Source of the DNA: Pseudeuparius sepicola | Lineage: Eukaryota; Arthropoda; Insecta; Coleoptera; Anthribidae | Reading direction: 5' to 3' | Assembly (NCBI GenBank): GCA_963920635.1 | Contig: OY987298.1 | Span: forward strand, 54,105,949 to 54,169,948 | DNA length: 64,000 bases | Shown: positions 34,501-46,500 of the stretch, in pieces | How the letters are laid out: every line of letters starts with the position of its first letter | How positions within the stretch are numbered: the first letter of the stretch is position 1 | The notes under the pieces: generated by a model | Databases searched by the model: none | Seen by the model: only the letters and a program-made list of their open reading frames with translations | What the model was told of the DNA's origin: nothing | Translations under genes and position numbers: made by a program

Positions 34501-37500
34501 TGATTTGTAAAAAACGAATTTTATACACGGTGTCCCGTAATGATGTGCAAACATTTGGAGGAGGTGTTATGCTGGTAGTTTTAATTTTCAATTTAACCCT
34601 CCCCTGAGAAGTTATTTCAGCCTTAAGTAGGACAAAGAATTTGGTTTGATTTTTTTTCTCGAAAACAGTTGAATATAGAAACTTGAATTTTGGCATACGT
34701 TACCAAAGCTAGTTGGAAGACACTTTACGGTAGAATTACTTTTTGCTTCCTGTGCATCCTAAGGGTAAACACTCGAAACGCCTATTTGTCTTTTTTGCAG
34801 AACTTATTACCGCATTTATTTGACTTCACCAGTTAGTACGTATGTTAGTTAATATGTGTGGGTCAAATATCACCAAATCCTTAAACTACTTCCACCTAAC
34901 CTAATATACTCTACTCAAAAAAGGCGGTGTGACGTCGTACTAAATTTTACCTATTTCTTCACACGTCCTTGACTTGGATATCAAATAAAAGGGCTTGACG
35001 AGTAGAAACGATAAGATGAATGACAGCATACTAAATCCAATATGGCAGATGGTAATTCAGTGCCATATTGAGACAATATTTTTTAAATCAAAAAGCTTTT
35101 TTAAATCAAAAAACTTTTTTATATCAATAAGCTTGTCGTGCAAATTATAAAGAAAATACTTACATACTTCGGCAAATAGGTAGGTAGGCTCAATAAGTCA
35201 CTGTCCAATAAAATTAATTGGTTATCTACTATTATTATGAATTTGGAGTATTGTGAGGGTGAGAATTATTATTATTATTATTTCGCGCAACAAACTTTTC
35301 GATTTCAAAAAGCTGAAAACATAAACTTATTTTATTCGTTTGAGTATAAAAAATTGTTTTTAAAGTTTTTTTATTTTTTGCTAGATAGGTTATTTAAAAA
35401 GGAAGAAATCATTTTCTGTAATCAATAATTCCTCTTTTTTTTTCACTAACTTGATAGTTTGACTGAAAAAATAGTATTTAGTTTTTGTTCCCTATTTTGG
35501 TAAGTTATTAAAAGCTTAACATACTAGGCGGGCATAATTTTTGTCACTTTCTTATTTTACTATTTACAAGTGTGGTAGTGAATAGTTTTTCCTACATTTG
35601 GAAGCATTTAAATAAAAAAATATATAAACGAAATTTAACAAAATGAAAATGGTAGGCAGGGATTTAATTTTTGTATTTAAAAATGTTTAGGTAAGTATAT
35701 GAGCAACCCACCTTACAATGACTTTTTCTACAAAGTGTCAAAGCCTTGATCAAAACACCTGAGACACCCTGTAAACTTCCCTGCAATGCATTAAGAATGG
35801 ATGGGCATCCTTTTTTTTTTGTTAAATATGTACACTATTATGTATTATTCTATTATTATTATTCTTGCTCTTGCACTACTTGTAGTGAATGAGAATTTGA
35901 ATTTGAATGGAATCTTGAAATCTTCAGAAAATCATCTAGGTAAAAGTATAATCAGTGGAAAAACCTAAGAATTCTTTGCCGGCAGCTCATTCAGGTGCCA
36001 TTGCCGGCGGCTCATTCGGGAGTCGTCGCCGGCAACGGAGGCAAAGCCTTTTTCATTTCATGTGTAGTATTGTACAATTTTACAATAATATAAATAATAA
36101 TTATCCTATTTCAGTAGCGTATGATGAAATTTCTTTTATTAAATAAACATTTAGTTGCTTAAATCTTTATTATCTTCTTTCCGGTACACCGAAAAGGACA
36201 TATAATATACCCATGTGTTAACGAGTGTGTTACTTAGATACTTAAGCACAAGAACCTTGGCGAGACCACAGTATTGTGACCATATATTTATCCAGCAAAG
36301 GCTTAAATAATATTTAAAAATCTGATATGAAAAATGTATTATCTTAGCGACGAAAATAAAAGTTCTTCTACCTTCTAATTCAGCACACGTTTGATAATTC
36401 CTTATATATGCTCCAGGGCTCTTCAAAGCTTTTAAATTGTTGCTTTGTATAGTAGCAGTGACTTAGTATTGAATAATTAAAATATAACTAGATCCAATAA
36501 AATTAGTTGGCATAAGCGATAAATGGTTAGCGAAACAAGCATCGAGTGCAAAAAACAAAGTTTTGGTGTGTGGAGTTAAGCAAAAGAAGTATTTGAAATT
36601 CCCGACAAAAAAGCAGGAAAATCTGCACAATAAATAAATAACCATTTTTCACCAAATAGTTATTTATGTACCAAGGCACTGAAGTTCAACTTTTTATGAC
36701 TCATGTGGAGTTTAGTTGCTGAGGCCTCTGGCTGAGGCAAATAAACCACATGAGTCATAAAAAGAACTTCAGTGCCGAGGTACATATTATATTTTTTTTG
36801 AAATCGGAAAAAAAATGTTTTATTAGGCAAGAAAATAATAATAAGGGATCACCCGTCCACGAACCGACTACGCGCGGCGTTGCTTGACTTTACCGATCGC
36901 TCTACCTAGGACAAGTATAATGATGTACGGCACCTTCTGACAGAAAAACCAAACTGCTGCTTCTTGTGCAGCCTACACAATAAATCTAGTGATACTCAAA
37001 TTTACTAAAATATGTATACTCAAGGATTGGGAAACAATTTCGCAATGTATACGAAAAGTTAAATGAGCCTTTATCGGCCGGGTTTTGAATATTTGGTCAC
37101 TTTTGACGGGCGATTTATCCGCGTCTGACATTTGATGTTTACATCTCGCCAAGGCCTACTTATTGAAAAAATCGTACAATAATGGGCTACATTATTGTAC
37201 GATTTCTGTGCTTTTAATGGCGATTTTGGGACATTTTAATGCCGATTTCAAGAAAAAGATATTTATGTCCACATTCTCCTTACCATCAGTAACCACTGTG
37301 TGAAATATCATCCAATAAAGGTAGGATTTTGTTTTTTCTTGTAGCTTTGAAATTTGAATTAAATCTAACCTTAGTTTTACCCTGCCGACTCGGCCTTAAG
37401 AGTGGGGGAATGTCATAACAGTCCTATAACCTCACCTTGGGCATCTTCAATATTTAACTTAGGTATTGGAGTGAAATTTTAAGTTAATTACTTTGTTTTT

Positions 37501-40500
37501 TGCAATCATGTGAAAATCGAGGTAGATCAGTTGAAAAATTGTGTGTGCCTGGTTTTTACTAATTCCAAACTACAAAAATTATATTATATTGTCAGCACAA
37601 AGCTTTGAATAAACTATTATATTACTCCTAGTTTATTCACAGTATCTCTAATCTTACATATTCAAAAAGAACTACCAGATAGGAATACATTTTAAGGAAC
37701 AAACTACTTCCACAGAAGTGACCTACTAATTTGCAATTTGTTATTGATCTGCTATGGCAGTTTAAAAGGTTTAATATTGTATTACAACTTACCCTCTTCA
37801 AACCAGTAGGGATGATATTCTTTATTTTTCTTTTCTGTCTGGAGATCACCTTTTGGTTTATTTTGACCACTTTCTTCCACTTGTTTATCTTCAAGTTCCT
37901 TTATAGAAAGTTAACTTTATTACAAACTGAGCTAGGCTTGAATAAAAAAATAAATACCTTAAATTTTGCTCTTACGGGTGCCAATTTTTCTTGCAATTCA
38001 GAACTACAGAGATCAAATGCGTCAAAATCTAGAGGAAATTTTACATCTTTCAGAATCTTGGCATTTATTGATTCTTTCTCCTTATAATAAAATCGCACAA
38101 ACTGAACGGTTAAGTATGCAGGTAATCGGCTTATCTTTGACTGAAATATAATATAAGATACTATAAGTGTAATGCTGGAAATAAAAATTGCTAGCTTACT
38201 GTTTTTATATACACCGCGTCTCGATCCAACGATGAGGATTTTTTTGTTATTTGTTCTTGCATTTTCTAAAATCAATAAAATCATTAAACGAATTTCTCCC
38301 TTGTGCTTTCCCTTCAGCTTTTGAATTTTTTCCATTAAACAGTGACAAAGGCGGGTGATAATTAGCTAAATGGGAAGTCAGTATCCACCGACCTTCTGTT
38401 GAAGGCACTACTAGGCTTCTGAATTTTTACGCCCGCAATATCATAGAGAATTGCGGTGGCCTAGTAAACTCTAGGCGAGTTCGGCAATTTGGTCGCAGAA
38501 GCGATTTCAGATGTGACAGAGCGATAGGTAATTAAGATTCCCTGTAATCAACTTTTAAGTTGGCTGCGGAATAAACAATAAATACAAAATTAATTAATGA
38601 ATGACTCCATATCCGTTTTCAGCTTTTCAAGTGTGACAGCTGACCTAAATTTTTTAATTTTCATAATAATAATAGTAAGAGAAAAGAAAAAGTCATTTAT
38701 TTTCATGTCTAATGACAAAAATTAATATTATGAGAGTAGTTGTACTATCTCTAGTTCGGGGATACCAGGAAATGTTTTTATAAGATAGGGAAGAACCGGG
38801 TTATGCGGTTTTTGTGAAAGGTTGAACATTTTGCTGAAGAAACCGTACCTATCCAACTTCAACAATACGCAGTTTCAACAACATTCCAGAATGTATCTTA
38901 GTGCAAAAACAACGTTTCCCTCTTTTTCAACTTATAGTTCAACAAAATCTTCCCTCGAAAGTTGCACGTGAAGCAGCCACAGCTTGCTCGGACATGTCCG
39001 ATTTTAATATCCGAACGATCAAGATTTACCTCTTCTACCTCTAGATGTAATAAATTAACAATTCGGAGCATAACGAGCACTTTGAGATAAATACCGAACA
39101 CTCTATCTGTATGTTTTTATATCCAGTGATGAATTTTCGCAACGTCAAACAAAATTGGACCAGAGATTTTAAACCTTGACATTTTCTACAGCAAGACTTA
39201 GTGGGACAGAAAACAAAAAAGTTTCTGTTGCCAAGTTATCGCTAGTGGGATAAAAATATCATTTAAGGCTCAATGTACAGCACGTATGTGGTGATTCAAC
39301 ATTTTGACCCATAAAATGGCTTTTTTCTATCTGTAGCGAATAACACGCATAATTTAAAACTTTTGGTAAATATAAATTTTAATTCAAGTATTTACTCACA
39401 TTTGGAGACAAAAATTATTTAAAAATATTTATCACAATGGCCGTTATTAGGCTTTTTGCGCAAATGCTAATAACGGCCATTGTGATAAATATTTTTAAAT
39501 AATTTTTGTCTCAAAATGTGAGTAATTACTTAGATTATGTATTAACCAAAAGTTTAAAATTATGCGTGTTACTCGCTAAAGATCGAAAAAAGCCATTTTA
39601 TGGGTCAAAATACAGGGTGTTCCATAATGAGGTGCAAATGTTTGGAGAAAGTGGAGAAACTGATAATTTTGGGATACGTTACCAACAAGTTGGAAGACAT
39701 TTTACAATAGAATTACTTTTTGCAAAGGGTAAAAACCCGAAACAACTATTCATTCCCCGGATTTTATAAAACAGACTATTATATCCCATTTTTCATATCT
39801 GGCAAATTTCATTGTAGGTATGTTATGAAGTTTATAAATTACACAAAAATAGAAAAAACTGTACACTGCCTAAACAGCTTAACTGAAAATTTGGCAGGTA
39901 ACAGTAAACATTTTTCCATGGTTGTTTCATTGTCTCACCGTTCAAAGCCTACTTGTTGAAAGGGTGCGCTTCTAATTTATACACATGAAATCATAAATGC
40001 TATTAGTAATTGATAACTAATTAAGTAAATCATTAAGTGTTATATATTTTTGGAATGGCAATTTCTTGCTCTATTAAAAAATGCAAAAATATACAGGGTG
40101 TTCCATTTAAAAAATATATTTTTTTATCGGTAACTCTTAAACCATTGACTTGAAAAAATGTAGTAGCAGCATTGGATTCTACGTAAAAAAGGGTGTTAGG
40201 AATGTTTTTACAGAAACACAAAATTTTCAACCCGAAGAAAGTTACAGCCACTTTTCGAAAACGCACATTTTCGAAAAACGCCCTGTACCTCAAGAACGGT
40301 GACAGATATCGATGCCGTTTTCGCCATTAAATTTATCATAAAAAATGAGCCTCAGACACCGATATCAATTTTTGTCTAGCTCCGTTAAAAATAGGAGTTT
40401 CCCTTTAAAAGTGTCCAATTTGGCCCACCCTGTACACATACATTTACTTACATGTAGAAAAAATTTAATTAAAAATTAACTTATTTTTATCTAAATTTTG

Positions 40501-43500
40501 CGATATTACTAAATAAAATTAAATAATAATTTAAAAAGTTCTAGTTCAAAACGCGTTTTATTAAATATCTTGAAAGTTTAAAAATGTGACATGACACCTT
40601 TATCCACTTATGTCTTCAATTATTATAACAAGGCAAATCGAGACGTACACTCATTGATCTTAGTGGAAAATCGGGCTCTACTACATGATATTACTCAATA
40701 TGTTCTATCTTTTTAATCATACATATTATTACATTACTACCTAACTTCAACCTAGTGAAAAAGGCCCATCGTGGGGGAAAAGTTGGAGTGCACTGGATAT
40801 CAAAATAATATTATAAACCCATACTAAAATCAAATAACTCTGATGCCTGGCGTAAATAAAAACACGTGTTTGATGTCGTGCAATAGGTGGTTAATAGGCC
40901 ATTAAATATCACCCGTCTCGAAGCGGGCCTGGAAACAGGGATGTATACTCGATTGCAAATGATTTATGCAATTTTATCCTGTTTTCATATGCGTCTAAAA
41001 TTCTGAGAATATATCAACACACGTACTCTTGTTTAGATCAGGCGTCCGAGTTATTTGATTTTAGTATAGAGCCAACAGTCAAAAAAACAGCTAAAAAACT
41101 ATTCCAATTATTTTTTTAAAGTCTTTATGTTTTTGTTTTCTGTGTGAGAAGGTTTCAGTAAACTCCCTGGTCTCTGCGTCAAATTTAGGAGCTCATTTAC
41201 TCAATCACAGTTAATCTAACTATTATCAAAAGTTGTAATTACTTACAGACTTTAGTCCTGAATGCATATATCTGACGTCTTGTGATATAAAGCAACTCAA
41301 CTGTAAGAATTGTTCTTTAGTTTTTGTAACTGGTTCATCATCAGCTTCAGTGCACTTTAATTCAACATCAAAGGTACCCCCAAAGTACTGATCTATAAAG
41401 GATCTAAAATAGGTGTTCTTAGTGATTTCAAAAGTTTAGTATTTGGAAAGAATGTTGTACTTAAATTGCTCTTGTGATTTGCTTCCCTCAACTGACTTTG
41501 GTGGTACTTTCTGTTGAAGCATCCTTACTAATTCAGTCCAACATTCATTAGCATCCTAAAATATATCATATAATAAACATAATATAAAAAATATACCTTA
41601 AATAATAATTCTAATAATATTAATCTTCTGTATTCGAACTTACTTGCTGTGCAAATCCCCCATGTTCATTCTTTTCTGCAAACCTTGGGAATGCCATGTG
41701 CATCATTTGCAGTAAAACTATTGGGGGAACAGTGTTGCCTTTGTCCATAGTGGTATAGAGATCTCGTAATGCTACAGTTATCGATTGGGCCGGAACAACT
41801 CCTGCTGTAGTTGACAAACCTAAGGGGATGTAATGAAAGTTAATAATGCAAACTACATAAAGGCCAGAAATTAAGTACATTTTTATATATTAATGAAATA
41901 TGGTGTCTTGCAAACAGAAAATAACAAGATGAGTTATCGCTTACCTCCTGGTAAAACTTTCAAGGCATCTCTTAACTCAGGAACAGACCTAAGACACTGG
42001 ACCGTGGCATTCATGTAACAAGTATTGCCTAAGTTTGTTAGTCCGGCTGGTAGGTCCAACTGCAAGAGAAAGATTTTTTCTGTATTCAGTAAACAAATGA
42101 TTCTATGACCTACATTTATAGTTTTTTTCTTTTAAAACGTACATTCAACTGTTAGTGTTATTTTTTACAGATATATTTGTTTTTACAGATATATTAGTAA
42201 AAACTCCTTTATCCGAGCTTGTATCTTAGGTATTAAACATTTTCCGTTATAGAAATAAAACTTTCTCACTCATCATTATCACACTTTCGAAATAATTAAA
42301 ATAAATATTTTTCACAAGACATAATAATGTTATCGGGGCATTAATAAATCTAAAGGTATATTTTAAAATAAAGGAGTGAAAGGGCAATGTATTGAAGGAA
42401 AGTAGTTCCACTTGGCTCTCATTAGCACACCAATGTGAATTTTAACAATGACCCCTTATATTATTGTCATATCATGAGTCAGCCTTGACAAATTAACGAG
42501 CAATAATACCTATGAATAAAGAACCCCAGGAAGGAGCAAATTTGGGCTTTACGCTGGACCGGTCCAGTCTCTGCATATGGCGGCATGCCGTTTCCGGTTT
42601 ACAAAAGTACTTACCGATGGAATGTTATCCCCCAAACATTTTGTTCTGGTAGTCAAGGAATAGCCGCAGGCTGCACAGCTAACCATAATAGATCTCCAAA
42701 AAGTACTTATCGAAGAACTAAACAAATATCTAATAGCACAAACCACCGTGACAACTGTCAAATATAAAAAAAATATTTTGTCAAAATTCAGTCTCTATAC
42801 AGGGCGATTTCCTTCTCACATATTTTATAATGCCCATAGAGCTTTGGCTCCTTCCTGGGGTTCTTTATTCATTGAATAATACACACAATTCCTTAGACAT
42901 ATTGAGTCAAAAGGAGATTCGTTTTATGTGATTTTACATAAATCTACATAGCAACGAGACTGAATTAGAACCAAATTTATGCTTAAAACACTGGCGGTTT
43001 TTCTGTAAATTGAAATGGGGACTTGCTTATTTTTGCCACATGTCCTTAAGGAAGCTTCTGCTGTGAAGCTATTTTATTCTGTGCCTGAACCAACACTGTA
43101 TTAACGACCTGTGCATAGCACTTTTTCAGGCCATTGTCACTTGTGCCACACCACGAAAAAAATTGGCAGGGTGTTCTAATGTTAAAAATACCATTGTTGC
43201 ACAATCCTTTATTAACTAAGAACATGCAAATGTGTCTGTTAAAATACTTGTTCGTCATGTTCCTTTAATTTGACAAGTTTACATGGTATATTTCCTACAT
43301 TTTCTTAAGAAAAGACTCTAAACACAAGCACGAGTATTTTGGTACCTTTTGGTTCGAAATGAAGTTCATTGCTAGTGTTAGTGTAAGTAAACATAGAACG
43401 CATTAGGTTTTTCAGTTTATATAGTAGACTACTGGTTCCCTTTGGGGCATTAATTTTTTTTTAATTCTCATTTTTGCATACGTTATAAAATACTCTTAAA

Positions 43501-46500
43501 AATATAATATCTAGAATTCTCGCTTCTTCAACTGATTGAACAGATCATCCCGTAATTCCAAAACTGTGTTAATATGACAAATTGAGAAAGAGTGATAGCA
43601 AAAAGAATCGTTACCACAAAAGGAAAGTAGATCGTAATAAAGCTAGATATTTAAAATATGGGAATTTCTAAACATCAGAAACTGCCGTACTTATAACCAC
43701 AGAATACCTATTAGTCCTTGTGCCAGACCAATCAGTCATTATAATTTGGGGGGACTGAATGAAACTTCTACCAAGTGTTTCTGGGCTCCATGTGGAGCAA
43801 AAATGTCGGGGGGGCACATCATGAGTTCAAAATGGCGGCCCGACTGTGAAGTTTTAAATTCAATTATCTCGAGATCGGGTGGACCAATCTCGAATTTCTT
43901 TTTTTCCTAATGTAGGTCAATTAACAACATTTTTATTCACATGTTTGTTGCCAAGAAACCAGTGTTTATCGGTCAAAACTTGAAAAAAAAAAACGGAAAA
44001 GTAGGTTTTCGAAATTTACGTTTTGCTGTTTATTGGACTAACGGTTGGGATATGGGGAAAGTGTTCTAATTAAAAGTTGTAGAGAAGCATTTCACCTTTA
44101 AAACACAAAAAATAAATTGAAGATCTTATCAATAGAACTGGAGATGTCGAGATTCAAAGTCGGCGCGGGGCGGGATTGAGCGTATTGACCAAGCGTTCGT
44201 TGCCTCCCAGCGTGGAGGCGAGACGGCCGCCATATTTGAAAGCAAGGGTGTGAACAAGTAAGGGAATTAAAAATGCCTTATTAATATTATTGTTAAACTT
44301 AAATAATTTATTCTTCTTCACTAGTATCACTATTGCAGTTATTGTAATAATTATTGTACTCTGCCTCATCTGCTGTTGCTTTGGTACACCCCTTGCACCC
44401 ACAGCTCTCGGTGCATCGAATTTGAGTTGCTAAGCACGCGCAAGTTTCTGGAACACAGTTCCTCTTGCAGTGGAATCTCAGAAAGGAAAGTATGCACTCC
44501 GGTGCTGGCAAGCTTTCCATCGATTTGACGCACAAGTTACCAGATATGTCCTTTTCCCACCCATGAGCAAAAGGGTCCGGAATTACTGGCTTGGTTTACA
44601 GGCTTCCGAGCCAGATTCCGGCCTGATAGTTGGCACGTTTATTATGTTGTGTCAAGGTGTCTTTACAAGGAGGCATTTGGAAGCTCTCAATTTGTCCCTC
44701 CTTCCCTGTGAACATCTGATAGCACGCAGCTCATCAACAGATTTCACCTTGCATTTGGGTGCATACAACTGGCCGACGAATTCCTCGATGGTGTCATCAA
44801 CATCATTAGACAGCACCCAATCTCTTCCTACCTTGCTGAACGCTTCAATAAATCTTTGCTCCTTTTTGCACAAAAGCTTAAATCCTTCAAGTTTTCCCTG
44901 GCCAGCAAAATCACTGACTGTGTCACAGCCACACCATCAATAATACCCGATAAGAGCTAAGGCAGATACTATCTGAAAAACTTGAATAACTGTTAAAACA
45001 CTTTTGTTTCTCTTCACAATACATAAGTTTTTGCTTTTTATGTCTTTCCATAAACTTACGTTTTTGAAAAGCAAAGAACTGATTCATATGATATAGCGGC
45101 GTTCCTTGCGTGCAACATCATTCTGGAATCAGCTTCTTCTTGAGTGCAGAACAGCTCAGGAACAGTTTCGCTCCCAATAGACGTGATTCTGAAGCAGATT
45201 TCACCAACTGTTACGAAGATTTCTTGGTTTCCAATCATGTTCTTAAATTTATCCTCTTTCCAACTGTCAACAAAAAATTATATCATTTTATTTTTGCTGT
45301 TACAGTTCTTTGCTTTTCAAACGATACGGATGTATTAGTTTTGGCTGTAAGTTTATGGAAAGATATAAAAAGCAAAAACTTATGTATTGTGAAGAGAAAC
45401 AAGTGTTTTAACAGTTATTCAAGTTTTTCAGATAGTATCTGCCTTAGGCGAACAGCTTGTTACAGCTCTTATCGGGTATTATTGCTGGTCTGGCTATGTA
45501 ACACAGTCAGTGCTTTTGCTGGCCAGGGAAAACTTAAAGGATTTAAGTTTTTGTGCAAAAGGGAGCAAAGATTTATTGAAGCGTTCAGCAAGTTTGAGAT
45601 TGAGTGCGTCTAATGATGTTGATGACACCATCGAGGAATTCGTCTGCCAGTTGTATGCAACTGCGCTACCAGATGTTCACAGGGAAGGAGGGACAAATTG
45701 AGAGCTTCAAAATGCCTCCTTGTAAAGACACCTTGACACAACATAATAAACATGCCAACTACCAGGTCGGAATCTGGCTCAGAATCCTGGAAACCAAACC
45801 AGTAATTCCGGACCGTTTTGCGCCTGGGTGGAAAAAGGACATATCTGGTAACTTGTGCATCAAATGGATGGAAAGCTTGCCAGCACCAGAGTGCATACTT
45901 TCCTTTCTGCGGTGCCACTGCAAGAGGAACTGTGTACCAGAAACTTGCTCATGCTTAGCAACTCAAATTCGATGCACCAAGAGCTGTTGGTGCAAGGGGT
46001 GTACCAAAGCAACAGCAGATGAGGAAGAGTACAATAATTATTACAACAAAAACTGCAATAGTGATACTAGTGGATAAGAATAAATTATTTAAGTTTAACA
46101 ATAATATTAATAAGGCATTTTTAATTCCCTTACTTGTTCACACCCTTGCTCTCAAATATGGCGGCCGTCTCGCCTCCACGCTGGGAGGCAACGAGCGCTT
46201 GGTCAATTCGCTCAATGCCGCCCCGTCGACTTTGAATCTCGACATTCCCAGTTCTATTGATCCGATCTTCAATTCCTTTTTTGCGTTTTAAAGGTGAAAT
46301 GTTGCTCTACAACTTTTAATTGGAACACTTTCTCCATATACCAACCGTTAGTCCAATAAACAGCAAAACGTAAATTTCGAAAAACCTACTTTTCCGTTTT
46401 TTCGAGTTTTGACCGATAAATACAGGTTTCTTGGAAATAAACATAGGAATAAAAATGTAGTGAGTTAATTGACCTACAATAGCAAAAAAAGAAATCCAAG

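Larger units (their letters stand above)
22801..37792 (-). other. Usp14 intron of ~15.0 kb filled with mobile elements
   Basis: Bounded by donor gtaagt at 37787-37792 and acceptor tacag at 22801-22805. It contains the P-element relic, two fold-backs, Tc1/mariner-like MITEs, a SINE, a 5S-like SINE and a THAP exon. Confidence 0.9.
38266..41246 (-). other. Usp14 intron of ~3.0 kb
   Basis: Bounded by donor gtaagt and acceptor gattttag. It contains the palindrome at 39301-39611 and TACAGGGTG-bounded repeats; the rest is unassigned. Confidence 0.9.

Noticed and set aside
36846..36935. Functional 5S rRNA gene
   Set aside because: Only about half of 5S is recognisable and the 5' third is absent.
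37901..38335. 144-codon minus-strand frame as one exon
   Set aside because: It fuses true exon 37958-38140 with intron and reads the exon at 38200-38265 in the wrong frame; splice sites and the USP14 alignment give the two-exon solution.
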